Assembly: GCF_004798685.1 (NCBI RefSeq)
Contig: NZ_CP039291.1
Location: 62,001 to 126,000 of the forward strand
Direction: 5' to 3'
Length of the DNA stretch: 64,000 nt
Origin: Cellulomonas shaoxiangyii
Lineage (GTDB): Bacteria > Actinomycetota > Actinomycetes > Actinomycetales > Cellulomonadaceae
The position numbers and the translations under genes were made by a program. Below, in pieces: positions 1 to 7,937 of the stretch. Numbering within the stretch: position 1 is the stretch's first letter; each line of letters starts with the position of its first letter. Below the pieces are notes generated by a model. The model saw only the letters and a list, made by a program, of their open reading frames with translations. It was not told where the DNA came from and made no database searches.

Positions 1-168
1 GGCCTGGTCATCGCGATCGAGCCGTGGTTCATGGCCGGTGGCGACGGGTACGAGGTCGACGACGACGGCTGGACGATCCGCACCGCCGACGGCTCGCTCG
101 CGGCGCACGCCGAGCACACGGTCGCGGTGACGAGGGACGGCCCGGTCGTCCTGACCGCGCGCGACTGA
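1..168 (+). CDS. map: methionine aminopeptidase, C-terminal fragment (partial)
   Basis: Open reading frame entering from the left edge and ending in TGA at 166-168; 55 residues are visible. The segment IAIEPWF followed by a conserved acidic turn and AEHTVAVT matches the C-terminal end of type I methionine aminopeptidase, which removes the initiator Met from nascent cytosolic proteins using a two-metal centre. The Glu of IEPWF is one of the metal ligands in the family, and the Glu of AEHT is the last ligand. Only the last fifth of the enzyme is in the window, so the start and the other ligands cannot be checked. Confidence 0.85.
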   Translation, partial: GLVIAIEPWFMAGGDGYEVDDDGWTIRTADGSLAAHAEHTVAVTRDGPVVLTARD

Positions 169-178
169 CGCCGGGCCG

Positions 179-997
179 CTAGTCGGACGCCAGCACCGCG
201 CGCAGGCGGTCCGTGAACGCCTCCGGCTGCTCGAGGAACCCGGTGTGCTCGCCGGGGAACGCCGTCAGCGGGACGCCGAGCCGGTCGGCCAGCGCGGCCG
301 AGGTGGCCGCCGTCTCGAGCGCACCGGAGTCCACGCCCAGCCCCACGACGACCCTGCCGGCCCCCGCGCGGACCGCGGCGACGTCGGGCACCCACGTCGT
401 GGTCCACGTGAGCTCGTGCAGGAAGAAGCGGGCGCCCTCGCGCTCGAGCTGCTCGTCGTCGCCGGTCGCGGGCGGGCCGGCGGCGTCGTCGTCCCACCCT
501 GCGGCGCCCATGAACGCCCCCCAGGCGGCCGCGGCGCCGTGCGCGCGGAACGTCTCGACCACGAGCGCCGTGCGGGCGTGGTGCGCGGCGGCGTCGGGCA
601 GGAGGTCCAGCAGGGGCGGCTCGTGCGCCACGAGCGTGCCGACGCGTCCCGGGTGGCCCTGCGCGAGCGCGAGCGCGGTGACCGCGCCGCCGCTCGAGCC
701 GAGGACGTCGGCCGTGCGGGCGCCGAGCGCGTCGAGGACTGCCGCGACGTCGTCGGCCCGCAGCTCGGGGGTGGAGTCCTGCGCGGGGTCGTCGACCGTG
801 CTGCGGCCGGTGCCGCGCGGGTCGAGCGTGACGACGGTGCGCGCGTCGGCGAGCAGGTCGGCGGCGGCGGCGAACGCGTCGGCGCCCATCGGCGAGCCGA
901 CGAGCACGAGCACGGGGCCCGCGCCGCGCACCTCGTAGGTGAGGCGGGCGCCGGGGACGTCGAGCGTGCGGACGTCGGTGGTCGCGGTGGCGGTCAT
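179..997 (-). CDS. alpha/beta hydrolase
   Basis: 272 residues, typical length for a single-domain cytosolic alpha/beta hydrolase. After an N-terminal strand (ARLTYEVRG) come the oxyanion segment LVGSPMGAD, the nucleophile elbow LGSSGGAV (Ser of GSSGG), and a late GEHTGF that supplies the catalytic His. No signal peptide is visible. It lies 1 bp from the DUF1905 gene on the same strand and is probably cotranscribed with it from the promoter at about 1290, so the nearby TetR protein may control both. The substrate cannot be told from the sequence; this fold class includes esterases, epoxide hydrolases and haloperoxidases. Confidence 0.8.
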   Translation of the reverse strand: MTATATTDVRTLDVPGARLTYEVRGAGPVLVLVGSPMGADAFAAAADLLADARTVVTLDPRGTGRSTVDDPAQDSTPELRADDVAAVLDALGARTADVLGSSGGAVTALALAQGHPGRVGTLVAHEPPLLDLLPDAAAHHARTALVVETFRAHGAAAAWGAFMGAAGWDDDAAGPPATGDDEQLEREGARFFLHELTWTTTWVPDVAAVRAGAGRVVVGLGVDSGALETAATSAALADRLGVPLTAFPGEHTGFLEQPEAFTDRLRAVLASD

Positions 998-998
998 G

Positions 999-1274
999 TC
1001 AGCTCCGTCGGGTGGTGAGGTGGACGGCGACCTCGTCGCCGGCGGTGTCCTTGCCGATCGCGGTGCGCAGCGCCTTGCGCAGCGGCAGCCAGTGCGGGCC
1101 GCCCCCGGACGGCATGAGCGTCGCCTCGAACGGGTGGCCGTCCAGCGTGCCGCCGACCTTCACGGCCCGGGCCGTGCCGAGCACGTGCTGGGAGTCCGGC
1201 ACGGTGAGGAAGGTGTCGAACGCGCCGCCCTTCTCGAGCGGCGCGGTGAACGCGAGGTCCAGCGGTACGGGCAT
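999..1274 (-). CDS. DUF1905 domain protein
   Basis: 91 residues. The sequence (DLAFTAPLEKGG, FDTFLTVPDS, GTARAVKVGGTLDG, WLPLRKALRTAIGK, GDEVAVHL) is the small beta-rich DUF1905 fold, found alone or fused to YdeI-type proteins. Its biochemical role is unknown. The ATG at 1274 faces the TetR gene across about 58 bp that hold an inverted repeat, so divergent control by that regulator is likely. The downstream hydrolase starts one base after its stop, which suggests a two-gene operon. Confidence 0.75.
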   Translation of the reverse strand: MPVPLDLAFTAPLEKGGAFDTFLTVPDSQHVLGTARAVKVGGTLDGHPFEATLMPSGGGPHWLPLRKALRTAIGKDTAGDEVAVHLTTRRS

Positions 1275-1286
1275 CGTCGCTCCATG

Positions 1287-1323
1287 TCTACGGCGTGTAC
1301 TTCGCGGATGTCCACACCGTAGA
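1287..1323. promoter_or_regulatory. inverted-repeat operator between DUF1905 and TetR genes
   Basis: Arms TCTACGGCGTGTAC (1287-1300) and GTCCACACCGTAGA (1310-1323) pair at 12 of 14 positions around a 9-bp spacer. The element occupies almost the whole gap between the divergent starts at 1274 and 1333. A TetR-type regulator binding its own divergent promoter is the simplest explanation; binding is inferred, not shown. Confidence 0.6.
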
Positions 1324-1332
1324 CTTGCCCAC

Positions 1333-2025
1333 GTGACGACCGCAAGGGGCAGCTACCACCACGGCGACCTGCACGCGGCGCTGGTCGACGCCGGCGTCGC
1401 GCTCGCCCGCGAGGCCGGCGCCCCCGCCGTCGTCCTGCGCGAGGTCACCCGCCGCGCCGGCGTCACGCCGAGGGCCGCCTACCGCCACTTCGCCGACCGC
1501 GCGGCGCTGCTGGGGGCCGTCGCCCGCGTCTCTCTCGCCGCCATGGCCCGCACGGTCGAGGACCGCCTCGTCGCGGCCGAGGACGGCGCCGCCGCGCTCA
1601 CCGCCGTCGGCGAGGGGTACGTGCGGTTCGCGCTCGACGAGCCCGGCCTCTTCGAGGTCGCGCTGTTCGCGATGGACGACATGGCCGTGGTCGACCACCC
1701 CGAGGCGGCCGGTGCCGGCGGGCGCTCGCCGTACCACCAGCTCCAGGACGCGCTCGCCCGGCTCGTGGCCGAGGGGCGGCTCGACGGTGCGGCCGTCGAG
1801 GGCGCGGCCCTGACCTGCTGGTCCGGCGTCCACGGGTACGCGACGCTCGCCGCGCTCGGCCCGCTGCGGTCGCTGCCACGAGCGCAGCGCGACGCGGGTG
1901 CGGTGGCCGTCGTGGCGCGGCTGGTCGGCGCCGTGGTGAGCACGGGCACGGCGCCGGGCGGCGAGCGTGTCGGCCCTGAGCAGCGCGCACCCGAGCAGGT
2001 CGGCCCCGAGCACGCGTCGTCCTGA
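1333..2025 (+). CDS. TetR/AcrR family regulator (WHG-type)
   Basis: 230 residues from GTG 1333. The N-terminal GSYHHGDLHAALVDAG, helix-turn-helix (LREVTRRAGVTPRAAYRHF) and HFADRAALLGAV are the hallmark of TetR regulators carrying a WHG ligand-binding domain; the C-terminal two-thirds is helical. It is expected to be a ligand-released dimeric repressor. The longer frame upstream of 1333 runs back through the operator and the divergent gene, so the GTG just downstream of the inverted repeat was chosen. There is no clear Shine-Dalgarno, so a leaderless transcript is possible. The likely targets are itself and the divergent DUF1905-hydrolase pair. Confidence 0.8.
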   Translation: MTTARGSYHHGDLHAALVDAGVALAREAGAPAVVLREVTRRAGVTPRAAYRHFADRAALLGAVARVSLAAMARTVEDRLVAAEDGAAALTAVGEGYVRFALDEPGLFEVALFAMDDMAVVDHPEAAGAGGRSPYHQLQDALARLVAEGRLDGAAVEGAALTCWSGVHGYATLAALGPLRSLPRAQRDAGAVAVVARLVGAVVSTGTAPGGERVGPEQRAPEQVGPEHASS

Positions 2026-2153
2026 CGTCGTCGTCCCGGGCGGAGCACCGCCGCAGGAGGCTGCGGAAGGACGGCGACGCCGTGAAACGGTTCGTCGTCC
2101 GGGACGGTGGGACGCTGCGAGGACGTGGCCCGTCCGCGACCCGAGGAGTCCTC

Positions 2154-3611
2154 GTGCGCAGCTCTCGACGTCCCGTCAGGTCCGCCCTCGCCGCCCTCGC
2201 CTCCGGCGTCCTCGTCGCGGTGGCCCTGGGCACGGCACCGGCCATCGGTACCTCGGCGAGCGCCCCGCCCGCGCCGTCGTCGTCGGCGCCGAGCGCGCCA
2301 CCGACCCCCACGTGGACGTCGTCGCCGACCCCCGTGCCCACGTCGCTGCCGACCCCGGCGCCGACGTCCCTGCCGACGCCGTCGCCGACCGGGAGCACAG
2401 GCCGGTCGCAGCTGAGCGGGCGGGTCACCGACGTGGACGGCGAGCCCGTCGCCGGCGTGCGCGTCGAGGCGCACGGCTCCGGCCTCGGCTGGGCGGTCAC
2501 CGACGCGTCGGGCGCCTGGACGATCGGGGGCCTGCCCGCGGGCAGCTACCGGATCCGGTTCGAGGCGTTCGCGGCCGGCCTCGCGCCCGAGTACTGGGAC
2601 GACGCCCCGTCGATGATGACGGGGACGGTGGTCCGGGTGGCCGAGGGGGAGGCCGTGGCCGGGCTGGACGCGCAGCTCGCTCCGGGGGCCGTGGTGCGCG
2701 GACGGGTCGTCGACCCCGCCGGTGCCCCGGTCGCGTTCGCGACGGTCTCGGTCGAGCGGCTCGACGTCCCGGGCGTCCCGCCGTCCGGCGCCTACACCGA
2801 CGCCGACGGGACGTACGAGGTCCGCGCGCTGGCCGCGGGGACCTACCGGCTCAAGGTGGTTCCGGCGCCCGACAGCGGCCTGAGCACGACCTGGTGGACG
2901 CGGACCGCGGACGCCGCGGCGGCGACGCCGCTCACGCTCGCGACCGGCCAGCACCGGGAGGGCGTCGACGTGACGCCGCTGCCGGGCAGCGGGATCGCCG
3001 GCACCGTCACCGCCCCGGCCGGCGTGCCCCTCGAGGAGCTGACGGTGGTCGTCCAGGAGGCCGGACCGGACGGGTCGCTGCGAACGGTCGGCGGCACGAC
3101 CCCTGCCGCCGACGGCACCTACCGGTTCACGGACCTCGCGCCCGGCACGTACCTGGTCCGGGTCGAGCACGTCGACTGGAACGGGCCGCTGCTGCCCGAG
3201 TACTACCGGGACTCGACCTCGGCGGAGCGCGCGGTCCCCGTCGAGGTGACGGTCGGGGAGGTCGTCGGCGGCATCGACCTCACGCCGGGCCGCGCCGCCC
3301 GGATCACGGGCGTGGTGACCGGGCGCGACGGTCCGGTGCAGGGCGTCGAGGTCACGCTCGTGCCGCGCAGCGGCCAGCTCGGCACCTGGGGGTTCGCGGA
3401 GACGGGGCAGGCGGGGGAGTTCCTGATCGGCAGGCTGCCCGCGGGCCGGTACGCGGTGCGGTTCGCCCTGCCGGACGGGTCGGTGCGCTACTTCCGGGCG
3501 CCGTCCGGGACGACACCGCACCTGCACGCGGCGACCTCGGTCCGGGTGCCGGCCGGCGGGTCGGTCGAGATCACGGCGCGGCTGCGCGGCGGTCCGGCGA
3601 GCGTCGGCTGA
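2154..3611 (+). CDS. secreted Pro/Thr-rich protein with four carboxypeptidase-regulatory-like repeats
   Basis: 485 residues from GTG 2154, chosen because AGGAG lies 6 bases upstream and the product then begins with a clean Sec signal (VRSSRRPVRSALAALASGVLV). The in-frame start at 2082 would bury that signal. A roughly 50-residue Pro/Thr/Ser linker follows. Four beta-sandwich repeats come next, each opening with a SGRVTDVDGEPVAGVRV-like strand: LSGRVTD, VRGRVVD, IAGTVTA and ITGVVTG. These resemble CarboxypepD_reg/SpaA-like surface repeats. No LPXTG motif, catalytic module or transmembrane anchor is visible. It is an extracellular protein of unknown ligand, possibly an adhesive or structural stalk. 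Confidence 0.75.
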   Translation: MRSSRRPVRSALAALASGVLVAVALGTAPAIGTSASAPPAPSSSAPSAPPTPTWTSSPTPVPTSLPTPAPTSLPTPSPTGSTGRSQLSGRVTDVDGEPVAGVRVEAHGSGLGWAVTDASGAWTIGGLPAGSYRIRFEAFAAGLAPEYWDDAPSMMTGTVVRVAEGEAVAGLDAQLAPGAVVRGRVVDPAGAPVAFATVSVERLDVPGVPPSGAYTDADGTYEVRALAAGTYRLKVVPAPDSGLSTTWWTRTADAAAATPLTLATGQHREGVDVTPLPGSGIAGTVTAPAGVPLEELTVVVQEAGPDGSLRTVGGTTPAADGTYRFTDLAPGTYLVRVEHVDWNGPLLPEYYRDSTSAERAVPVEVTVGEVVGGIDLTPGRAARITGVVTGRDGPVQGVEVTLVPRSGQLGTWGFAETGQAGEFLIGRLPAGRYAVRFALPDGSVRYFRAPSGTTPHLHAATSVRVPAGGSVEITARLRGGPASVG

Positions 3612-3691
3612 CGGCTCCCGGGTCCTGCCCGCGGAGTCGTGCGGGCGGAGCCGTGCGGGCGGAGCCGGTGGGCGCGGCGGCGACGGACTCG

Positions 3692-4639
3692 TCAGCAGGC
3701 CGCGTGCACCGCACCCCGCGCGCCGCGGGGGAGCACGTCGAGGTCCCGCAGCACGAGCGAGAGCCCAGGCAGCGCCGTCGCGGGGTCCCGCTGCGCCGCG
3801 CACGCCGGGGCGAATGCGTCCGCGTCGTACTCGACGTCGAGCACCACGGGGTACGCGTCGGTGTACGTCGCGCACTCGTCCCACCGCGCGCAGTCCTCGG
3901 CGACCACGAGGTCGGCGCCCAGCGCGCGCACGCGGTCGGTGACCTCGGCGGCGTTCTTCTGCGCGTACGCGAGGCCGTGCGCGTGCGCGCGCTCGACGAG
4001 CAGGGCGGTGAACGCGACGGCATCCTCGGCGTCGAGGAGGCCGTGCGAGCGGGTCCACGAGTCGAGGTTGTCGACCTCGACGGCGTCGGAACCTGCGGCG
4101 GCGCAGCGGTCGAGCAGCGGGCCGACGAGCTCGGCGACCAGCCGCTCGCGCAGCGCCGGCGTCGACACGTCGAGCAGCACCTCGTCGGGCCAGTCCGGGT
4201 CCGCGACGGGCTCGCCGTCGTCGTGCAGGACCAGCTCGGGGGTCGCACGCAGGAGCCGGTCGGTGTCGCCCGGCTGGCTCTGGAAGCCGTTGACGTAGCA
4301 GACGTCGTACCGCCCGGACGGCGCCGCCGTGGCGTCGCGGACGACGACCTCCGTGCCGGCCTCGGGCGCGTCGGCGCCGCCGAGCTGGTACTCGAACGGC
4401 GCGCCGGGCCGGGGGAGGGTGACCGCGGGAGAGGGGGGTGTCGACGCAGGGCCAGGGCCGGCCGTGGGTGCCGCGCCCGTCGCCGCCGGGGCCGGCGGGC
4501 GCGGCGGCGACGCGTCGGCCCCGGCGCCGCAGGCCGTGACCAGGGCCACGAGCGCGGCGGCGGCCGTCGCACGCGCCCACCCGACGGCACCCGCCGTGCG
4601 GCGTCGTCCGACGGTCCCCACCGCGCGCACCCGCGTCAC
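3692..4639 (-). CDS. GH114-type (endo-alpha-1,4-polygalactosaminidase-like) lipoprotein
   Basis: 315 residues. The signal peptide ends in a lipobox (VTAC, Cys37), followed by a Pro-rich spacer to about residue 75. The catalytic region carries the family pattern RYDVCYVNGFQSQ, SDAVEVDNLDSW, LAYAQKNAAEV and DLVVAEDCARW, which are the Asp/Glu-rich strands of the GH114 TIM barrel. Characterised relatives cleave polygalactosamine exopolysaccharide; the substrate here is an inference. The start is GTG at 4637-4639, overlapping the dinB stop (TGA 4636-4638), so the two genes are translationally coupled despite unrelated roles. Confidence 0.75.
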   Translation of the reverse strand: MTRVRAVGTVGRRRTAGAVGWARATAAAALVALVTACGAGADASPPRPPAPAATGAAPTAGPGPASTPPSPAVTLPRPGAPFEYQLGGADAPEAGTEVVVRDATAAPSGRYDVCYVNGFQSQPGDTDRLLRATPELVLHDDGEPVADPDWPDEVLLDVSTPALRERLVAELVGPLLDRCAAAGSDAVEVDNLDSWTRSHGLLDAEDAVAFTALLVERAHAHGLAYAQKNAAEVTDRVRALGADLVVAEDCARWDECATYTDAYPVVLDVEYDADAFAPACAAQRDPATALPGLSLVLRDLDVLPRGARGAVHAAC

Positions 4640-6207
4640 GAGCCGGTCCGGCGCAGGTCGGCCGGCACGGCGTCCGGCGGCGTCACCCCGACCGGCTCGA
4701 CGAGCACGAGCGGGTCGGCGTCGAGGTCGAGGACGCGGGAGCGGGCCGGCGGCGTCGTGGCCGTCTCGAACCGGACCGTCGCCTCCCGGTCCCGCACGTG
4801 CACGACCCAGCCGCGCCCGAGGGTGGCGTGCTCCACGTCGAGACCCGGGCGCGCGTTCGTCGCGTCGAGGGGGCGGCCGGTCGGGGCCGGTCCCAGCGGG
4901 CGGCCGACGACCGGCTTCTCGGCGCCGACGAGCCGCGGGTCGTCCTCCGCGCGGGGCAGGTCGGGGCCGGGGTCGTCGGCGGGGTCGTCGGCGGGGTCGG
5001 GCTCGTCGGCGTGCGGCGCGGTGGCGTCGTCCGGGCCCGCCGCGCCTGCCTCGCCCGCCGGCGCGTCGAGCCCGTCCAGCAGGTCCGGCTCGACGACGGG
5101 CGCGTCCGCACCCGGCGCCGCCTCCTCCGTGCCGTGCAGGTCGAGCGCGAGCTGCGCGTGCGGGGCGAGGTTGTGGAACGAGACGCCGAGCAGGCGCACC
5201 GGCGTGTCGATGCCCGCGGCGAGCGTCGCGCGGCGGGCGGCGTCGCGCAGCTCCCCGGCCGACGCGGTGGGCTGCGAGAACGTCACCGAGCGGGTGACCG
5301 TCGAGAAGTCGCCGTACCGGACCTTCGCGACGACGGTCCGTGCCGCGCCCCCGTGCCGCTCGAGCCGCTGCAGCGCCTCGTCGACGACGTCGTCGACGGC
5401 AGACAGGACCAGGTCGCGCCCGAACAGGTCCTGCGCGAACGTCCGCTCCGCACCGGCGGACTTCCGCTCGGTCGAGACGACCACCGGCCGGTCGTCGAGC
5501 CCGCGGGACATGAGGAACAGGTGCGTGCCGTTCGCCTCGCCGAGCGTCATCGTGAGCGTGTCGAGCGGCTGGCGGCGCAGGTCCGCGACCGTGCGCACGC
5601 CGACCCGCTCGAGCGCGGCGGCGGTGGCCGGGCCCACCCCGGGGACGACCCGGACGTCGAGCGGCAGCAGCACGTCGTCCTCGTCCTCGGGGCGCACCAC
5701 GACGACCCCGCCGGGCTTGCGCAGGTCCGACGCGATCTTGGCGACGAGCTTCGAGCGCGCGACGCCGACCGACACCGTCAGCCCGGTGAGCTCCGCGACG
5801 CGCGCCTGCACGCGCGCCGCGGCGTCCTCGGGCTCGGGTGCACCGCCCTCGGCCTGGGCCAGGTCGGCGAACGCCTCGTCGATCGACAGCGGCTCGACGC
5901 CCGGCGTCAGCTCGCGCAGCACGCCCATGATCACGGCGGAGTACGCCGAGTAGGCGGCGAACCGCGGCGTGAGCACGGCCGCCGCCGGGCTCAGCCGGCG
6001 CGCCCGCGCCATCGGCATCGCCGACCGGGCGCCGTCCCGCCGCGCCTCGTACGACGCCGTCGACACCACGCCCCGCCCGCCGACGCCCCCGACCAGGACC
6101 GGCTTGCCGCGCAGCGACGGCTTGTCGCGCTGCTCGACGGCGGCGAAGAACGCGTCCGCGTCGAGGTGCATGACCGTGGCGGCGTCGCGCACGCGCACGG
6201 CGTCCAT
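4636..6207 (-). CDS. dinB: DNA polymerase IV (Y family) with C-terminal extension
   Basis: 523 residues from ATG 6207. The palm carries MHLDADAFFAAVEQ (Asp16) and SIDEAF (Asp110, Glu111), which are the three metal-binding carboxylates of Y-family translesion polymerases. The helix-hairpin part (VPGVGPATAAALERVGV) and little finger follow. QLALDL near the end of the catalytic region fits a beta-clamp-binding motif. Beyond it lie about 60 acidic, Pro/Ala-rich residues and then a small domain (PGLDVEHATLGRGWVVHVRDREATVRFE) of the kind seen on actinobacterial Pol IV proteins and resembling the Tudor-like tail of UvrD/PcrA helicases. An in-frame ATG 12 codons downstream (MHLDADAFF) is an alternative start. 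Confidence 0.9.
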   Translation of the reverse strand: MDAVRVRDAATVMHLDADAFFAAVEQRDKPSLRGKPVLVGGVGGRGVVSTASYEARRDGARSAMPMARARRLSPAAAVLTPRFAAYSAYSAVIMGVLRELTPGVEPLSIDEAFADLAQAEGGAPEPEDAAARVQARVAELTGLTVSVGVARSKLVAKIASDLRKPGGVVVVRPEDEDDVLLPLDVRVVPGVGPATAAALERVGVRTVADLRRQPLDTLTMTLGEANGTHLFLMSRGLDDRPVVVSTERKSAGAERTFAQDLFGRDLVLSAVDDVVDEALQRLERHGGAARTVVAKVRYGDFSTVTRSVTFSQPTASAGELRDAARRATLAAGIDTPVRLLGVSFHNLAPHAQLALDLHGTEEAAPGADAPVVEPDLLDGLDAPAGEAGAAGPDDATAPHADEPDPADDPADDPGPDLPRAEDDPRLVGAEKPVVGRPLGPAPTGRPLDATNARPGLDVEHATLGRGWVVHVRDREATVRFETATTPPARSRVLDLDADPLVLVEPVGVTPPDAVPADLRRTGS

Positions 6208-6462
6208 GAGCCGCCGCGCCCGATCACCCCTCCCGTCCACGCCCCCATCCTCCCCGCCCGCCGCAGCGGACCACCCCTCGAAGGGGACCTGGCGCGTGCA
6301 TCCGGCCCTCCACGTACCCACCACAGCCCCGTCCACACGTGCCGGACGTGGGGGGACGATTCCCCTCCGGGGGCCTGCGGGCGTCAGTAGGGTTGTGGGG
6401 GTCGTCCGGCGCGGCTCGCCGGTGGGCGCCGGACCGTGCCGCAGCAACCGGGGAGGACCACC

Positions 6463-7290
6463 GTGACGACGACCTCCGACGCTGCCCGGGCGGAGGCGGT
6501 ACCGCTCCCACCGGGTCCACCGGTCTGGCAGGTCCTCCTCGTCTTCCTCGGCGTCTCGGCCCTGGCGTCCGCCCTGCTGGCAGCCGTGCAGGGCGCGGTC
6601 GGCCCGCCCACGGACGTCCTCGTGCTGACCCAGCTCGCGACGGCCGTCGGGGCACTCGTCACCTGGCTGCTGTGGCGCGGACGGTTGGTCCTGCCGCCGG
6701 TGCGCACCCGCGGCTGGCGTGCACCGCTGCTGACGTCCCTGGCCGTCGCCGTGGTCGTCGGGGCCGTGCTCTGGCTCGTGCAGGCGGCCGGGGCGGGGAC
6801 CTGGCCACCTCTGGACCACGCGACGCTCGGCGCGCCGCTCGTGGTGGTGCTCGCGGCCCAGCTGGTCGGCGCGGCCGGCGAGGAGGTCGGCTGGCGGGGA
6901 CTCGTCCAGCCGGTGCTCGAGACGCGCCTGCGACTGCTGCCGGCCGCGCTGGTGACGGGCCTGATGTTCGGGCTGGGGCACGTGCACGTGCTCGCCGCCG
7001 GCATCGGCGTGTACGCGCTGTTCCTCGTCTCCGCCGTGGGGCTGTCCGTCGCGTTGGCTGTCGTCACGGCGGGCCGCGCGGTGCTGCAGCGCGTCGTGCT
7101 CGCGACGGTCCTGCACTGGCTCGTCAACGTGGTGATGCTCGTCGGGTTCTCCGGCGGCGACACGTCGGTGGGCTGGACGGCCGGCACGGCGGCGGCCACC
7201 GTCGTCGCGGGCCTCGGCTGCGTGCTCGTCGCCCGTGCCCGCCGCGCCGGTCCGCGTCCACCGCGGCGCACCGCGTCCGACCCCCGGTGA
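6463..7290 (+). CDS. CPBP family intramembrane metalloprotease
   Basis: 275 residues from GTG 6463, chosen for the GGGGAGGA ribosome site 5 bases upstream over the in-frame GTG at 6436. Seven or eight hydrophobic segments span the protein. The CPBP (formerly 'Abi') motifs are present: GEEVGWRGLVQ (Glu140, Glu141, Arg) and a later GLGHVH (His173). These form the glutamate/histidine metal site in the membrane that cleaves prenylated or membrane protein substrates. The substrate is unknown. It is transcribed divergently from dinB across a 255-bp gap. Confidence 0.85.
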   Translation: MTTTSDAARAEAVPLPPGPPVWQVLLVFLGVSALASALLAAVQGAVGPPTDVLVLTQLATAVGALVTWLLWRGRLVLPPVRTRGWRAPLLTSLAVAVVVGAVLWLVQAAGAGTWPPLDHATLGAPLVVVLAAQLVGAAGEEVGWRGLVQPVLETRLRLLPAALVTGLMFGLGHVHVLAAGIGVYALFLVSAVGLSVALAVVTAGRAVLQRVVLATVLHWLVNVVMLVGFSGGDTSVGWTAGTAAATVVAGLGCVLVARARRAGPRPPRRTASDPR

Positions 7291-7337
7291 CGGACGCTCG
7301 CCGCGCCGACCTCGCCGGGCGTGGCTACCGTGACCGC

Positions 7338-7832
7338 GTGAGCGCCCCCACCGTCAACATGACGACCGACCCGGTCGAGCTGCCGGGCGTCGACCCCGCC
7401 GACCCGCCGACCGAGCTGCTGCCCGGGCAGCTGTGGCAGGGCGGCTGCCCGGTGGACTTCGACTGGGTGCGCGCGACCGGGATCGGCGCGGTCATCGACT
7501 TCGCGGACGCCGACGCGCTCGCACCCGCCGACGACATCGACGGGCTGGTGTACCTCAAGTCGCCGCTCGTCGACGGCGACGACCTGCCCGACCCGGCGGT
7601 CACGCTGCGGCTCGCGACCCTGGTCGCGGGGCTGATCGCCGACGGGTACCGCGTGCTCGTGCACTGCACGTTCGGGCGCAACCGGTCGGGGCTGATGGCG
7701 TCGCTGGTGGTGCGCGAGGTGCTGGGCGTGACGGGGGCGGAGGCGCTCGCGCACGTGCAGTCGCACCGCCGGCGGACGGTCAACAACGAGGCGTTCGCCG
7801 CGTGGCTGCGCACGCTTCCGGCGCCCCGCTGA
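7338..7832 (+). CDS. dual-specificity/tyrosine phosphatase-like protein
   Basis: 164 residues from GTG 7338. The active-site loop VHCTFGRNRSG is an exact HC-X5-R phosphatase signature (Cys110 nucleophile, Arg116), preceded by a conserved Asp-rich stretch (VDGDDLPD) that may supply the general acid. The fold resembles small cytosolic dual-specificity phosphatases. It starts 47 bp after the CPBP gene on the same strand and may be cotranscribed. A second, unrelated low-molecular-weight phosphatase sits 1.4 kb further on. Confidence 0.8.
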   Translation: MSAPTVNMTTDPVELPGVDPADPPTELLPGQLWQGGCPVDFDWVRATGIGAVIDFADADALAPADDIDGLVYLKSPLVDGDDLPDPAVTLRLATLVAGLIADGYRVLVHCTFGRNRSGLMASLVVREVLGVTGAEALAHVQSHRRRTVNNEAFAAWLRTLPAPR

Positions 7833-7937
7833 CCTGCCGGGTCCGACGGTCCGCGCGGACGGACCGGCGCTGACGGACCGCACCCGACCGGCCGGACCGC
7901 ACGGATGGTGTTTGGGCGCCGCCCGGTCAGCGGCGCG

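Noticed and set aside
1479-4580. 1,033-codon minus-strand open frame
   Set aside because: It crosses the TetR, secreted repeat and GH114 genes, and its composition is Arg-dominated, typical of high-G+C shadow frames.
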